64,000 nt of DNA, from positions 1-64,000 of the forward strand of contig JAUNSJ010000012.1 of NCBI GenBank assembly GCA_030539295.1. Reading direction: 5' to 3'. Shown in pieces: positions 55,077-64,000 of this stretch. Position 1 is the first letter of the stretch. Each line of letters opens with the position of its first letter. The notes under the pieces were generated by a model. That model saw only the letters and a program-made list of their open reading frames with translations, did no database searches and was not told where the DNA came from. Origin of the DNA: Planctomycetia bacterium (lineage in GTDB: Bacteria; Planctomycetota; Planctomycetia; Pirellulales; Thermoguttaceae). The translations under genes and the position numbers were made by a program.

Positions 55077-56240
55077 TTACAAACTAGTAATTTCATTTCC
55101 ATCTTTGCTTCCCATGGCGCCCCAAACACCGTAGGGGGAGCTACCACTGGTAACAGGCGAGGCGTCCAAATCGCCGCAATCGATCGTATCGGAAATGAAA
55201 CGGACAGAGCCATCGGCCAAGGCTGCGTTGGCGCCTCCTGAATGATAACTGCTGGCGGTCATAATGGGATTGGAGCCATTAAAAGTGGATATAACAGGAG
55301 ATGTGTTTCGGGAATACTGATCTTCTGTAATACAGGACGGTGCGTTCGGAGGGAGAATTGTATTGAAGCCAGTGGCCCAAATCAATCCACTATGGAAGGC
55401 ACGTCCACACACGCCCCACACGCCATCGGAGTCGTTGCCAGAAGAGCCGGCAAGTCCGGTAAGCGTTCGGTCAGGTCCAAGCCGATTCATACACGGACGA
55501 GGTTTGCCTGTGGCGGAACTGCCAACGCCCGATTTAAAAGCAACGGCATTGACCGCATAAAGAGTGCCGTCTCCCTGTTCGCCTTTACCAATCCCCATCT
55601 CGGAGAGAATCACTGTATTACTCGTTCCGTCGACTATGGAACTCATATTGTAATAGGCGTAAGTACCATAGTTGCAATAGAAGAACAGGCCGCGCAAGTA
55701 TTTTGCGTTTGTAACCAGATTGTCAGCGTTCCAGATGTCGCCCGCGGATGCGCGATAGCTCATACGGCACGGTTCACCCAGAAAGAGTTTTCCCTGTGGG
55801 TCGGAAGGACACCAGTAGGCGGAAACACCAATGTGGTAACAGCCAAGATTTTTGTGAGCCGCGGCAACACCGGTCAAACCTTTTACCGAAGCAATAATGT
55901 TATCATAAGCGGCATTTTGTTCGATATAAGGAAGAAGCCAAACTCCCCAGCCGACTTTGCCATAAATGGAACGATCGGCAGCCGTATTGCCAGGATTATT
56001 GGCAAGATGATTTGGGCTGGCCCCGGCGGGAAACGACAGATTATTGTCATGGTAGTTTTGCATACCAAGTGCGAGTTGTTTGAGGTTATTGGTACAACTC
56101 ATTCTGCGAGCGGCTTCCCGGGCGGCCTGGACTGCTGGTAAGAGCAGGGCGACGAGAATTCCAATAATTGCAATTACGACAAGTAACTCAACGAGCGTAA
56201 AAGCGAGACGGCGTCGGTAATTTTGTAGACACACTTTCAT
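55077..56240 (-). CDS. DUF1559 prepilin-like protein
   Basis: 387 residues with the prepilin motif [16 protein letters not shown] near residue 14, DUF1559 start [19 protein letters not shown], and the H-x9-DG end [17 protein letters not shown]. It is a close paralogue of the gene at 56789-57940; 158 bp near the 3' part are identical between them. ATG 56240 follows AAAAGGAG. Same operon as the lipoprotein and sialidase. Confidence 0.93.
   Translation of the reverse strand: MKVCLQNYRRRLAFTLVELLVVIAIIGILVALLLPAVQAAREAARRMSCTNNLKQLALGMQNYHDNNLSFPAGASPNHLANNPGNTAADRSIYGKVGWGVWLLPYIEQNAAYDNIIASVKGLTGVAAAHKNLGCYHIGVSAYWCPSDPQGKLFLGEPCRMSYRASAGDIWNADNLVTNAKYLRGLFFYCNYGTYAYYNMSSIVDGTSNTVILSEMGIGKGEQGDGTLYAVNAVAFKSGVGSSATGKPRPCMNRLGPDRTLTGLAGSSGNDSDGVWGVCGRAFHSGLIWATGFNTILPPNAPSCITEDQYSRNTSPVISTFNGSNPIMTASSYHSGGANAALADGSVRFISDTIDCGDLDASPVTSGSSPYGVWGAMGSKDGNEITSL
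55234..55391 (-). repeat. 158-bp perfect repeat, copy 1
   Basis: Identical base for base to 56946-57103 (constant offset 1712), inside the DUF1559 paralogues, encoding the segment from SGLIWATGF to the H-x9-DG histidine region. Bases on both sides differ at many third codon positions. Confidence 0.9.
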
Positions 56241-56298
56241 CTTTATTCTCCTTTTAAATGTAGAGGGCGTTAACATCTTTAAGTTGGTACACACGGGG

Positions 56299-56769
56299 TT
56301 ATTTCGTCTTGCTCTTCAATTCGAAAACAAATGTATTGGGGCCTCCGGCAGTAATTTCGGCCTCAATATCGGTTGTTTTCGGGGAAGTATATTTAGCGGG
56401 CAAGAGGTCAATCAAAGGGATAAAAACCTTATCGTCGGGGTCTTTTTCGAACCGGGCCTTTTCCGCTTCGGTAGGCTCTCGTTCAGGGGCGAGCTTACTG
56501 AAAATGACTTTATACAAGCCAGGCTGGGTTCCGTCGCCACCTTTTCCCAAGGTGGAGGAGAGGAGGAATTTTCCTTCGGTATCGGTAGTTCCGCCGGCAC
56601 CGAGTCCGGTACCGGATTCGGCCGGGATAAAGGTTACAGAGACGTCCGCTTCCGGCTTGCCATCAATTAAGACTGTCCCTTGTGCGAAATGGAGATTATG
56701 TTCGTTTCCACACCCTGCGGCAAAAATTATGGAAACGATCAGCATACAAAACCAGTTAAACTTTTTCAT
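56299..56769 (-). CDS. Small lipoprotein between DUF1559 genes
   Basis: 156 residues with signal peptide and lipobox AAGC (about residue 20). The rest resembles one beta-sandwich of the carboxypeptidase-regulatory type: [22 protein letters not shown] (in part), then [15 protein letters not shown]. Counterpart of the lipoprotein at 39379-39828, placed directly after a DUF1559 gene in both cassettes. Function unknown. Confidence 0.83.
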   Translation of the reverse strand: MKKFNWFCMLIVSIIFAAGCGNEHNLHFAQGTVLIDGKPEADVSVTFIPAESGTGLGAGGTTDTEGKFLLSSTLGKGGDGTQPGLYKVIFSKLAPEREPTEAEKARFEKDPDDKVFIPLIDLLPAKYTSPKTTDIEAEITAGGPNTFVFELKSKTK

Positions 56770-56788
56770 ATTTCACCCTCTTTTATTT

Positions 56789-57940
56789 CTAAAGTGCTTG
56801 AGAATCGCGGCCGTCTTTACTACCCAATGCGCCCCACACGCCATAGGGCGATCTTCCACTGGTAACGGGCGAGGCGTCCAAGTCACCGCAGTCGATGGTA
56901 TCGGGTATAAATCGGACAGAGCCATCGGCCAGGGCCGCGTTGGCACCTCCTGAATGATAACTGCTGGCGGTCATAATGGGATTGGAGCCATTAAAAGTGG
57001 ATATAACAGGAGATGTGTTTCGGGAATACTGATCTTCTGTAATACAGGACGGTGCGTTCGGAGGGAGAATTGTATTGAAGCCAGTGGCCCAAATCAATCC
57101 ACTTTGGAATGCGCGTCCGCACACTCCCCAAAGGCCGTCGGAGTCATCGCCTTTTGAGCCGGCAAGTCCGGTAAGAGTCTTGTTCGTGCCCAGACGGTTC
57201 ATGCATGGACGAGGTGTGCTGGTGGCGGAACTGCCGACACCGGATTTGAAGGCGACGGAGTTTACCGCTTTTTGCGTGTCGGCCCCGTATTCGCCACTTC
57301 CGATTCCCGTCTCTGACAAAAGAACCGTATTGCTTGTACCGTCAATAATATCTTTCATATTATAATAAGCGTAAGCGCCAGTCAGACAGTAGAAGAACAG
57401 TCCGCGTAAGTATTTCGCGTTTGTAACCTGATTGTCAACATTCCAGATGTCGCCGGCAGAGGCGCGATAATTTATACGGCAGGATTCGTTTGTATTGTGC
57501 GTGGCATTAGGGTCGGAAGGGCACAAATAGGGAGGAACGGTAATATGATAACAAGCGAGGTCCTTGTGCGCGGGCGCAATGCCCGTCAACCCGTGCGTGG
57601 AAGCAATGATATTATCATAAGCGGGGCCTTGTTCGATATAGGGAAGAATCCAAACGGCCCAGCCTACTTTTCCGTAAATGGAACGTAAAGTTGTAGAATT
57701 TGAGGTGCGATTTGGACTGGCGCCGGCCGGAAAGGCGAGATTATTATCGTGGTAGTTGTGCATACCGAGCGCCAATTGTTTGAGGTTATTGGTGCACTGC
57801 ATGCGTCGTGCGGCTTCGCGAGCGGCCTGGACGGCGGGCAGGAGCAATGCGATTAAAATGCCGATAATCGCAATGACGACGAGGAGTTCGACGAGTGTGA
57901 ACCCGAGAACGCGACGGATGGTGGTCCATGTTTGTTTCAT
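56789..57940 (-). CDS. DUF1559 prepilin-like protein
   Basis: 383 residues: short leader, [16 protein letters not shown] at about 14-29, [19 protein letters not shown], and terminal H-x9-DG motif. It is paralogous to the gene at 55077-56240 along its whole length. GGAGA lies before ATG 57940. It starts 37 bp after the FecR/LamG stop, so the sigma factor unit and this cassette are probably one operon. Confidence 0.93.
   Translation of the reverse strand: MKQTWTTIRRVLGFTLVELLVVIAIIGILIALLLPAVQAAREAARRMQCTNNLKQLALGMHNYHDNNLAFPAGASPNRTSNSTTLRSIYGKVGWAVWILPYIEQGPAYDNIIASTHGLTGIAPAHKDLACYHITVPPYLCPSDPNATHNTNESCRINYRASAGDIWNVDNQVTNAKYLRGLFFYCLTGAYAYYNMKDIIDGTSNTVLLSETGIGSGEYGADTQKAVNSVAFKSGVGSSATSTPRPCMNRLGTNKTLTGLAGSKGDDSDGLWGVCGRAFQSGLIWATGFNTILPPNAPSCITEDQYSRNTSPVISTFNGSNPIMTASSYHSGGANAALADGSVRFIPDTIDCGDLDASPVTSGRSPYGVWGALGSKDGRDSQAL
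56946..57103 (-). repeat. 158-bp perfect repeat, copy 2
   Basis: Identical to 55234-55391. See that entry; the identical block suggests recent gene conversion between the paralogues. Confidence 0.9.
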
Positions 57941-57977
57941 GGTTGTGTCTCCTTAACTTGAAGGGTTGTTTTTCCTG

Positions 57978-59702
57978 TTACTTGTCTTTGGAGCCATCAA
58001 TTATGGTAAAGGTATCAATGGCGCCGGAGAAATAGCGGGAATGGTTCAATTTGGCCCCGGATGCGTTACCGAGCGACCCGCGGCCTATTGTAAGCGGAAG
58101 GGGTGTATCCCACTTCTTACGCGATACAAATTTATTGTCAATAAAGAAGGAAACAGAATTGTTCTGTCCGTTAATGATTATTTTGAGGGTAAACCAGCCG
58201 CCGAGGTCACGAGTGGAAAGGCAACGCTGGGAGGTAATCAGTTCACTCTTACCGGCGCCGTCGGCGACGAAGAGCGCGATTTTTCCAGAATTCTGGATCT
58301 GCCAGAGGAAGGACCCCGGCTGCTTGGGAAAGTCCTCGCTACTAAAAATGACACACCCTTGTTCGTTCCACGCATCGAGCTTCATGGTGCTGGTCAGGGT
58401 TAAGGTTTCATATTCGCCTGGCAGTTCGAAGAAAGCGGCGGAGTCGCCTGTTTTGAAGTCGATGGCTTCGGTCCCGTGGATAAATCCTTCTGTCTTCCCG
58501 CAACTGCGAATGGTAAGAGGTGAGTCGGCTTCCCGTCCGGGCGCGGAATTTATAATGGTCTCTTTTTGACGATTGGCGGTGTCGAATCGCACGAGTACAT
58601 TCGTCGTCGTGTTCTGGAGCGTTTCCGCTTTTTGCTTCTCCTCTTTCTGCCGGGCAACGTAGCTTTTCAGATGGGACTCGAATCGTGATGAGTTGTAATA
58701 ATCTTCCTGAAAATTATTACGGGGCGGACGCATGTTCAAGCCGTCGAATGCGGAACTCATTCCGGCCAGAAGGGTTTCGACGGCGTTCGACGTCTTGAAC
58801 TCAATAGCGCCTTCGATGGTATGGACGTCAATTCCTTTATCACCAACTTCAGCGAAGAAGCGTGTCCCGCGATCGACGACTTCGGCAAAAGGGGTTGCAA
58901 GTGTAAATCCGTGCGTGGACTTGGGAACATGGACACTAGCGCGTCCTCTATTGCAAAAGACCGTAAGTTCATCCCGGATCGACAGGTCGGCAGGCCCTTC
59001 CAGCACGAGTTCGGCCTGATTTTTAAAACGGAGTTTGACCAGTCCGCTGTCGATGGCAATATTACCGGCATTAATAAGCTGTCCGCGTCGCAACGTAGTT
59101 TGGCCTTCGACATATTCGACGTCGATCAGTTCGAGCACTTGAGCCGAGGCAAGCAGTTCCGGCCGCAACTGGGTATTTTTAAGCGAGCTTGCAATAACGT
59201 GCCATACGACCAGGCCGGTGACAATAGCACCGACAATAATCAGGGCCATTCGGGTCATCGGGTGGGTAACAGCGAGTAAGAATCGAGAGCGTTTTTTTGC
59301 GGTCGACGTTTCCCGGCCAACCCCGAAAAGTCGTCGCCAGAACGAAGGTTCCTCCGGATGGTATGTTATGGGGCAGACGATCGGTTTGGTTTCGCGGTCG
59401 GCGTTGAGGGCATGCGTAAAATCGTCGGAGTGGGTGGGAGGAATAATGCGGTCGATAACGGGTTTGCTGGCGGACGTTGTGGCTGGTGCCGGACTGGAGT
59501 CGAGAAGTTCCACGGCGGCGAGCCGGGCACGAAATTTTTCTTCGAGCCAGGCATGAGCGATCAGATTCCGTTTAAGGAACCGGAGCAGTTGAGGATTCCG
59601 CTTGACCTCGTTGAGCAGGAGCGCGGCCTGAGGGTCGGTGAGCGTGCCCTGAATGTACTTATCGACCAGGAGTAGCGGCGAAATACGATTCGAATCGCTC
59701 AT
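57978..59702 (-). CDS. FecR-type anti-sigma protein with LamG domain
   Basis: 574 residues. The cytoplasmic part (1-140) starts with a zinc-less anti-sigma-like helical segment (LLVDKYIQGTLTDPQAALLL). One transmembrane helix (about 150-172) leads to a FecR domain (about 190-320: QTTLRRGQLINAG, SHGFTLATPFAEVVDRGTRF in pieces) and a C-terminal concanavalin/LamG-like domain (about 400-570). This is the planctomycete anti-sigma layout. Its start overlaps the stop of the ECF sigma gene by 4 bp. The extracytoplasmic LamG may bind a glycan. Confidence 0.9.
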   Translation of the reverse strand: MSDSNRISPLLLVDKYIQGTLTDPQAALLLNEVKRNPQLLRFLKRNLIAHAWLEEKFRARLAAVELLDSSPAPATTSASKPVIDRIIPPTHSDDFTHALNADRETKPIVCPITYHPEEPSFWRRLFGVGRETSTAKKRSRFLLAVTHPMTRMALIIVGAIVTGLVVWHVIASSLKNTQLRPELLASAQVLELIDVEYVEGQTTLRRGQLINAGNIAIDSGLVKLRFKNQAELVLEGPADLSIRDELTVFCNRGRASVHVPKSTHGFTLATPFAEVVDRGTRFFAEVGDKGIDVHTIEGAIEFKTSNAVETLLAGMSSAFDGLNMRPPRNNFQEDYYNSSRFESHLKSYVARQKEEKQKAETLQNTTTNVLVRFDTANRQKETIINSAPGREADSPLTIRSCGKTEGFIHGTEAIDFKTGDSAAFFELPGEYETLTLTSTMKLDAWNEQGCVIFSSEDFPKQPGSFLWQIQNSGKIALFVADGAGKSELITSQRCLSTRDLGGWFTLKIIINGQNNSVSFFIDNKFVSRKKWDTPLPLTIGRGSLGNASGAKLNHSRYFSGAIDTFTIIDGSKDK

Positions 59703-60265
59703 GATTTAATCTCCAGCTTGAGCATGGTTTCGACGCACTCTTCCAAAAAGGCGCGAATACGTGATACTTGCTGGTAGACGGCGTTGGGTGACTTTCCGAG
59801 CATTTTTATAACTTCGGTGTATCCCTTGTCCGAGAGGTAGACGGCTTCAATGATTGCCCGCTGATCCTCTGGCAGTTTGGCGAGACAGCCTTCGAGAATG
59901 GCGAGTTTGTCGTCGAGCTGGTCGTAGGTGCCGCGGAAATTTGTGCCATCGTCGGGCGAGAGCTTGAGGAACTCGGCCAGTTCGCGCAGGTGCTCCGGCT
60001 GGTTGCGGAGGTAGACCTTCCAGGCTCGGTGTGCCATTTTTTCAGTTATGGAGCGGAGGAGAGCCTCAATTTTGGCTTCATCGAAGTCCCAAGTTTCCGC
60101 CTTTTCCGCGAAACAGACGTAGGCGTCGTGGGTTATGTCTTCGACGAGCGATTTCGACGGGGCATGCTCAAACGCGACCGCACGTACAAACCCGAAATAT
60201 TTCATAAACATTTCGCCTGCTTCTTCTCGCGTCAGTTTTCGTGTTGGATTCGCTGATTGGGCCAT
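59699..60265 (-). CDS. ECF sigma factor (planctomycete FecI-like type)
   Basis: 188 residues with sigma-70 region 2 (FVRAVAFEHAPSKSLVEDITHDAYVCF in pieces) and region 4 (LPEDQRAIIEAVYLSDKGYTEVIKMLGKSPNAVYQQVSRIR in pieces). The arrangement with an FecR/LamG protein is typical of Rhodopirellula-type ECF groups. It probably activates its own operon, including the DUF1559 pair and the sialidase. The ribosome site is weak. Short repeats lie just upstream. Confidence 0.92.
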   Translation of the reverse strand: MAQSANPTRKLTREEAGEMFMKYFGFVRAVAFEHAPSKSLVEDITHDAYVCFAEKAETWDFDEAKIEALLRSITEKMAHRAWKVYLRNQPEHLRELAEFLKLSPDDGTNFRGTYDQLDDKLAILEGCLAKLPEDQRAIIEAVYLSDKGYTEVIKMLGKSPNAVYQQVSRIRAFLEECVETMLKLEIKS

Positions 60266-60298
60266 GACTTGTCTCGTTCTGGTCTAAGGACATATTGG

Positions 60299-60332
60299 GT
60301 GCCTTAAAGGAACACCTGTTCGAAGTGCCTTA
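60299..60332 (-). promoter_or_regulatory. Repeats upstream of the ECF sigma gene
   Basis: GTGCCTTA occurs at 60299-60306 and 60325-60332, flanking GAACA-CC-TGTTC (60310-60321). Placed 34-67 bp before the sigma ATG, they may belong to an autoregulated promoter. Confidence 0.35.
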
Positions 60333-60436
60333 TAAGAGGTAATCATTTTCAATATATCAATCTTACGCGAAAAAATAAAAATTTCCGAAAAAAGAGGAAA
60401 AAGAAGAAAAAAAGTTCAAAAAAGCCCAAAAGAAAC

Positions 60437-60465
60437 TTGCCAGAAATGCGGATATAAGATAAAAT
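60437..60465 (+). promoter_or_regulatory. Candidate promoter for the LEPR-XLL protein
   Basis: TTGCCA (60437-60442), 17-bp spacer, TAAAAT (60460-60465), about 90 bp before the ATG. An A-rich purine tract (60363-60430) precedes it and may act as an UP element. Confidence 0.5.
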
Positions 60466-60555
60466 CAAGGGTAAGAGATACATGTTGCGGTTCAGGTTAC
60501 GGGAATATTTACATGCAACATATATCACGATATCGCACATTTAAGGAGTCGACGC

Positions 60556-63500
60556 ATGGGATTTGAAGGGTTCTGGCACTGGGGGGTTAGCCGGAGAGCG
60601 CGAGGTGTGTCCAGGAGGGACGCGAGCCAGGTAAAGTTACAACCCGTTACGAAGCGTGGACTTGCGTTTGAAACACTGGAAAACCGGTGCCTCCTGTCGG
60701 CAACGGCGGATCTTGATATTACGAATTTAAACTCTTTACCGGGTAGTAATAACGTCATTTATCTTGATTTTGACGGGCACACGACTTTAGGGACGGAATG
60801 GAATAGGACTTATTCGGATGGGGAGGAGATTACAACTCCTCGCTACGCTCTGGATGGCAATACGACAAAGACGTACTTTGACGATGTGGAAAAGGCGGCC
60901 ATTTACGAAATCTGGCAGCGGGTCAGTGAAGATTACGCTCCATTTAATGTCAATGTAACGACCGTTGAACCGGCGGCGGAGGTTTTTACGGCCGGGCGGG
61001 CCATTCGAATCTGTGTAGGCGGGTCGAACAAATCCGTGCCGGATCAATCAGGGGCCGGAGTGGGTTATGTCGGCTCCTTCTCGTGGGAGAATGACACGCC
61101 GTGCTTTGTGTTCTCGGATGACTGCCTTTCCGTAAAATACACGGCGGAGACGATAACCCATGAGGCAGGGCACACTCTTGGAATCGATAAGCACGATGGT
61201 ATCACTACCACAGCTGGCAGGTATGAATATTATAGCGGGGCAAACGGCTGGGCACCGATTATGGGGACGGCTGGGGACAGTATTCCGCTTTCCCAATGGA
61301 GTAAGGGAGAGTATGCCGGTGCGACGGACACGAAAACGGACGACCTTGCTGTGCTGGAAGAGACGTTTCGCGTTCAGGGGGGGTACGAGTCGGGCTATCG
61401 CGTTGTGGCTTCGGCGAGTGACTTTACCGAGGCGACCTCATTGGACATAACCGCCGGCCAAGGCATGGCTTCGAGTATCATTTTAACGAGCGATTCGGTT
61501 GATTACTACGCGTTTTCGAACGATGGGCGTGCGTTAGACTTCTGGGTCGGCGGGGTGGTCGGAATAACGAACCTCGACGCTCTGGTGACAATCTACAGCC
61601 AAAGCGATACGGCCACTGCTCTTAGCGTCTATGACCCGCAAGATACGCTGTATACAGAATTTACCTTTTCCGAAACAGGCGACTTTTATCTGACCGTTGA
61701 AGGAACGGGGAAAACGGTCGATGGCCTGGTATGGTGGACCGACTACGGCAGTATTGGCACGTACGATATTTTTGTGGGAACGCCGGACGTATTGACCGTA
61801 ACAACGACGGAGGACGCCATTGGCAGCGCCGGGCTTTCGCTGCGAGAAGCGGTGGTCCTCGCCAAGGAGAGAACGCAAATTGTCTTCGATTCCACGCTCG
61901 CCGGACAAACCATTACGGTCATACGGGCTTTTGACCTCGATAAGTCGGTATGGATCGACGGCTCCTCCATTTATAATAGCGAGACCGACACGCCGGGCAT
62001 GACGATCTGTCTGGACGGGCGCTATTCGGGACGACTGTTGAATCTGCATGAAAATGCCAATGTAACGCTGACCAAACTGACTCTGGAGAATGGTTATCTG
62101 ACAAGTGACGTGGGATATACGGATTTTTACGAACGAGAAAGTAATACGATCTGGACGCTCGGCGGCGGTAGTGGTGGAGCCATTTTTGTTTTCAAGAGTC
62201 ATTTGCAACTCGATGATTGTCTGATACAGGAGTGCTACACAAGTTCCAATGGCGGCGCGATTGTTAATCAGTACGGCAACGTAGAAATCAACGGCGGAAT
62301 GATTCGTAACTGCACAAGCGCCTCGAGTGCTGGCGCGATTTACAATAACCAAGGGATTCTTAACCTCAAAGGTCTGACCATAACACAATGCGAAGCGGGA
62401 GCGAATGGCGGTGGCATAAATAATTTGGAGGGCGAGGTCGCGCTGACAAATTGTGTTCTTTCGGACAACACGGCAGATACGAAAGGTGGAGGTTATTCTG
62501 GGGGCGCGATTTTTTTGGAAAGGGGTAAGTTAACCATAGACCAGTCGCGTTTTTTGGGGAACAGTGCCTATTCTGGAGGCGCGATTGGTGTACCCGAGGG
62601 GACTCTTGAGGTACGGAACTCCGCCTTTTGGAATAACACAAGTAGGAATACAGGTGGGGCCATAACGGCGTATTCGGCGGACAAAGACTCTGTTCTGACG
62701 CTGATAAACGTAACCATCGCGGGCAATATTTCGGAGTATGGAGGCGGACTCTGTCTGGGTACCAAAACCGAATTAACTTTGGTGAACTCGATTTTAACGG
62801 AGAATCATTCGACCCATTCCTCAAACTATGACAATCTCTACGACAATCAAGTCGAGGGGAGTATTCGGTTAAACAATCTCATCGGCGACGAGGCGGGGTT
62901 TGTTTGCGGACCGGTTTTCGGCACCGATGGCTTGCTCACGAATGCGGACGAGATAGATTTGCATCTGACGGAGACGTCGCCTGCCTGTGACGCGGGGAAT
63001 AATGGGTATGTGACGACGGAATATGATCTGGACGGCAATGCCCGAATCGCGGCGAAGGGCACGGGTGAGGAAGGCACGGTTGATCTCGGTGCGTGGGAAT
63101 ATACGCCGAATACAGAGCCGGAAAAATCGGCGGAACCGCTTGCCTTCTGCCTTAGTACAGACCGGATTCTGTTCAGTAACGAGCAGATTATCAAGATTCG
63201 CTTAACGGCGAGTTTCTTCGAGCCGACGGAAATTCTGTTCTGGCGTATCTATTGGGGCGAAAGTAATCAAACGGGGGAAGAAATCGTCGATCAGAAAAAT
63301 ATTTGCAGTAATGATTTTTACGCTACACATTATTATCTGAATACGACCCCGCAATGGTTTAGTATACGTGTCGAAATCGTGGACCAGAATTACCAGGGGT
63401 TCGAATGGCTGTATTATGTGGGGAGTCTTTATCTTACGGGCGCAAAAAATCTTGCTCTTGCCGCGGCGGCGCTGCCGGAGTCATGTGCGGGGGGGACTGA

Positions 63501-63828
63501 CTTGGCTACGAACGTGATGCAGTCCGAGGCGAGGCAGACGGTATTCGAGACGCTGCCGGTTACGGCTCTGGATGCGTCGATAGACGAACTTGGCGGAGAA
63601 ATTGCCGTAGAGCGAACGTCGTCAGCGTCGCTGCCCGTGGCGGTCCGGGGCATGACGTCGGAGGCGGAGGAAACCCGAACGATGGGTTTTCGTCATGCCT
63701 TGCGAAGTTTCTATGCCGATTACTGCCAAAAGCGGGACGCGAAACGACCGTTGTGGGGCGACTGGTGGGCGTTGACCGCCAGCGAGGCCTATGACGAACC
63801 GATTCGTATTGACCTTGGCGTGGAATAA
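60556..63828 (+). CDS. LEPR-XLL surface protein with metalloprotease and beta-helix domains
   Basis: 1090 residues. Near the start TLENRCLLSA (40-49) is the LEPR-XLL export or sorting motif of planctomycete giant surface proteins. Then comes a reprolysin-like zinc protease with HEAGHTLGIDKH (202-213; His, His and His ligands with catalytic Glu), a beta-sandwich (about 280-415), and a right-handed beta-helix (about 490-760) with repeated GGAI turns, as in polymorphic outer-membrane or Q-anchor proteins. The tail (about 860-1090) is unassigned. Ribosome site AAGGAG. Transcribed away from the ECF sigma gene. Adhesion or protein or glycan degradation is likely. Confidence 0.87.
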   Translation: MGFEGFWHWGVSRRARGVSRRDASQVKLQPVTKRGLAFETLENRCLLSATADLDITNLNSLPGSNNVIYLDFDGHTTLGTEWNRTYSDGEEITTPRYALDGNTTKTYFDDVEKAAIYEIWQRVSEDYAPFNVNVTTVEPAAEVFTAGRAIRICVGGSNKSVPDQSGAGVGYVGSFSWENDTPCFVFSDDCLSVKYTAETITHEAGHTLGIDKHDGITTTAGRYEYYSGANGWAPIMGTAGDSIPLSQWSKGEYAGATDTKTDDLAVLEETFRVQGGYESGYRVVASASDFTEATSLDITAGQGMASSIILTSDSVDYYAFSNDGRALDFWVGGVVGITNLDALVTIYSQSDTATALSVYDPQDTLYTEFTFSETGDFYLTVEGTGKTVDGLVWWTDYGSIGTYDIFVGTPDVLTVTTTEDAIGSAGLSLREAVVLAKERTQIVFDSTLAGQTITVIRAFDLDKSVWIDGSSIYNSETDTPGMTICLDGRYSGRLLNLHENANVTLTKLTLENGYLTSDVGYTDFYERESNTIWTLGGGSGGAIFVFKSHLQLDDCLIQECYTSSNGGAIVNQYGNVEINGGMIRNCTSASSAGAIYNNQGILNLKGLTITQCEAGANGGGINNLEGEVALTNCVLSDNTADTKGGGYSGGAIFLERGKLTIDQSRFLGNSAYSGGAIGVPEGTLEVRNSAFWNNTSRNTGGAITAYSADKDSVLTLINVTIAGNISEYGGGLCLGTKTELTLVNSILTENHSTHSSNYDNLYDNQVEGSIRLNNLIGDEAGFVCGPVFGTDGLLTNADEIDLHLTETSPACDAGNNGYVTTEYDLDGNARIAAKGTGEEGTVDLGAWEYTPNTEPEKSAEPLAFCLSTDRILFSNEQIIKIRLTASFFEPTEILFWRIYWGESNQTGEEIVDQKNICSNDFYATHYYLNTTPQWFSIRVEIVDQNYQGFEWLYYVGSLYLTGAKNLALAAAALPESCAGGTDLATNVMQSEARQTVFETLPVTALDASIDELGGEIAVERTSSASLPVAVRGMTSEAEETRTMGFRHALRSFYADYCQKRDAKRPLWGDWWALTASEAYDEPIRIDLGVE

Positions 63829-63882
63829 GTCACTTTGAGCGACCGAGTCAGGAAGAATTTCCCTTAAGAAAGCCGGTATATT

Positions 63883-64000
63883 ATGGAACGATGGATTAGT
63901 CTGGGCGGTCTTTTTATTATATTGGCACTTGCCTGGTGTTGCTCAAGTCACCGGAATCGGATGGACTGGCGACTGATTTTTTCCGGATTGCTGTTGCAAT
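63883..64000 (+). CDS. CNT-family nucleoside transporter, 5' part
   Basis: The frame opens at ATG 63883 with MERWISLGGLFIILALAWCC, then SSHRNRMDWRLIFSGLLLQ, which matches the conserved N-terminus of concentrative nucleoside transporters (NupC type). Only the first 39 codons are in the window. It follows the LEPR-XLL gene by 54 bp. The ribosome site AAGAAAG is modest. Confidence 0.72.
   Translation, partial: MERWISLGGLFIILALAWCCSSHRNRMDWRLIFSGLLLQ

Noticed and set aside
60361-60430. A-rich tract considered as a replication origin element
   Set aside because: No DnaA boxes, dnaA or dnaN gene nearby; more likely promoter-proximal AT-rich DNA.
1-64000. tRNA, rRNA, insertion sequence or prophage remnants
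   Set aside because: The intergenic regions were read through and nothing with cloverleaf structure, terminal inverted repeats, transposase or phage genes was recognised.

Overview
The window looks like chromosomal DNA of an anaerobic member of the Planctomycetota. Family-specific markers are three DUF1559 pseudopilin-like proteins ([16 protein letters not shown] start, H-x9-DG end), a LEPR-XLL type surface protein, a DUF1080 protein, a FecR/LamG anti-sigma protein translated with an ECF sigma factor, and a Hanks kinase beside ExbB/ExbD genes. Anaerobic life is suggested by two [FeFe]-hydrogenase homologues and a glycyl radical enzyme with its activase. LpxA and two RND pumps indicate a diderm envelope. 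Secreted glycosidases and a sialidase-like protein fit a glycan-using, perhaps gut-associated, bacterium; the habitat and exact lineage are inference.

Layout. 1-3850 (minus): O-methyltransferase (cut by the window edge), zwf and a lipoprotein. 4188-6797 (plus): ClpC. 6957-9323 (minus): GT25 and GT2 glycosyltransferases and a doubtful small membrane ORF. 9449-14322 (minus): VOC protein, Tat-exported cupin, HemG, DUF1080 protein and a LarA-family protein. 14508-24164: two divergently transcribed RND systems, the plus-strand one with a MarR regulator. 24176-31102 (minus): kinase, two ExbD, ExbB, TPR protein, HisF. 31539-36428 (plus): hydrogen-sensing and hydrogenase operon (HydS-like sensor hydrogenase, PP2C phosphatase, thioredoxin-fold ferredoxin, group B-like hydrogenase). 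36582-40887: XylR-like regulator divergent from a DUF1559, lipoprotein and GH5-like cassette, separated by a striking operator array. 41044-44660 (minus): binding protein plus Cache-HAMP-PP2C-HATPase signalling protein. 44965-46765: small Hsp20 and a UroD-like protein. 47197-51708 (plus): sugar porter, glycyl radical enzyme and activase. 51824-53453 (minus): LpxA and a C_GCAxxG_C_C protein. 53777-60265 (minus): ECF sigma factor, FecR/LamG protein, DUF1559, lipoprotein, DUF1559, sialidase. 60556-64000 (plus): LEPR-XLL metalloprotease/beta-helix protein and the start of a CNT nucleoside transporter.

The strongest candidates for something new are: (a) the phased TGCGY-N4-TTAC operator array at 37906-38073 in front of a consensus promoter; (b) the repeated cassette of DUF1559 pseudopilin, small lipoprotein and secreted glycosidase under two different kinds of regulator; (c) the sugar porter, glycyl radical enzyme and activase operon of unknown substrate; and (d) the H2-sensor/phosphatase/hydrogenase operon with a 12-bp tandem repeat at its promoter. 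No tRNA, rRNA, CRISPR array, insertion sequence or origin was recognised.
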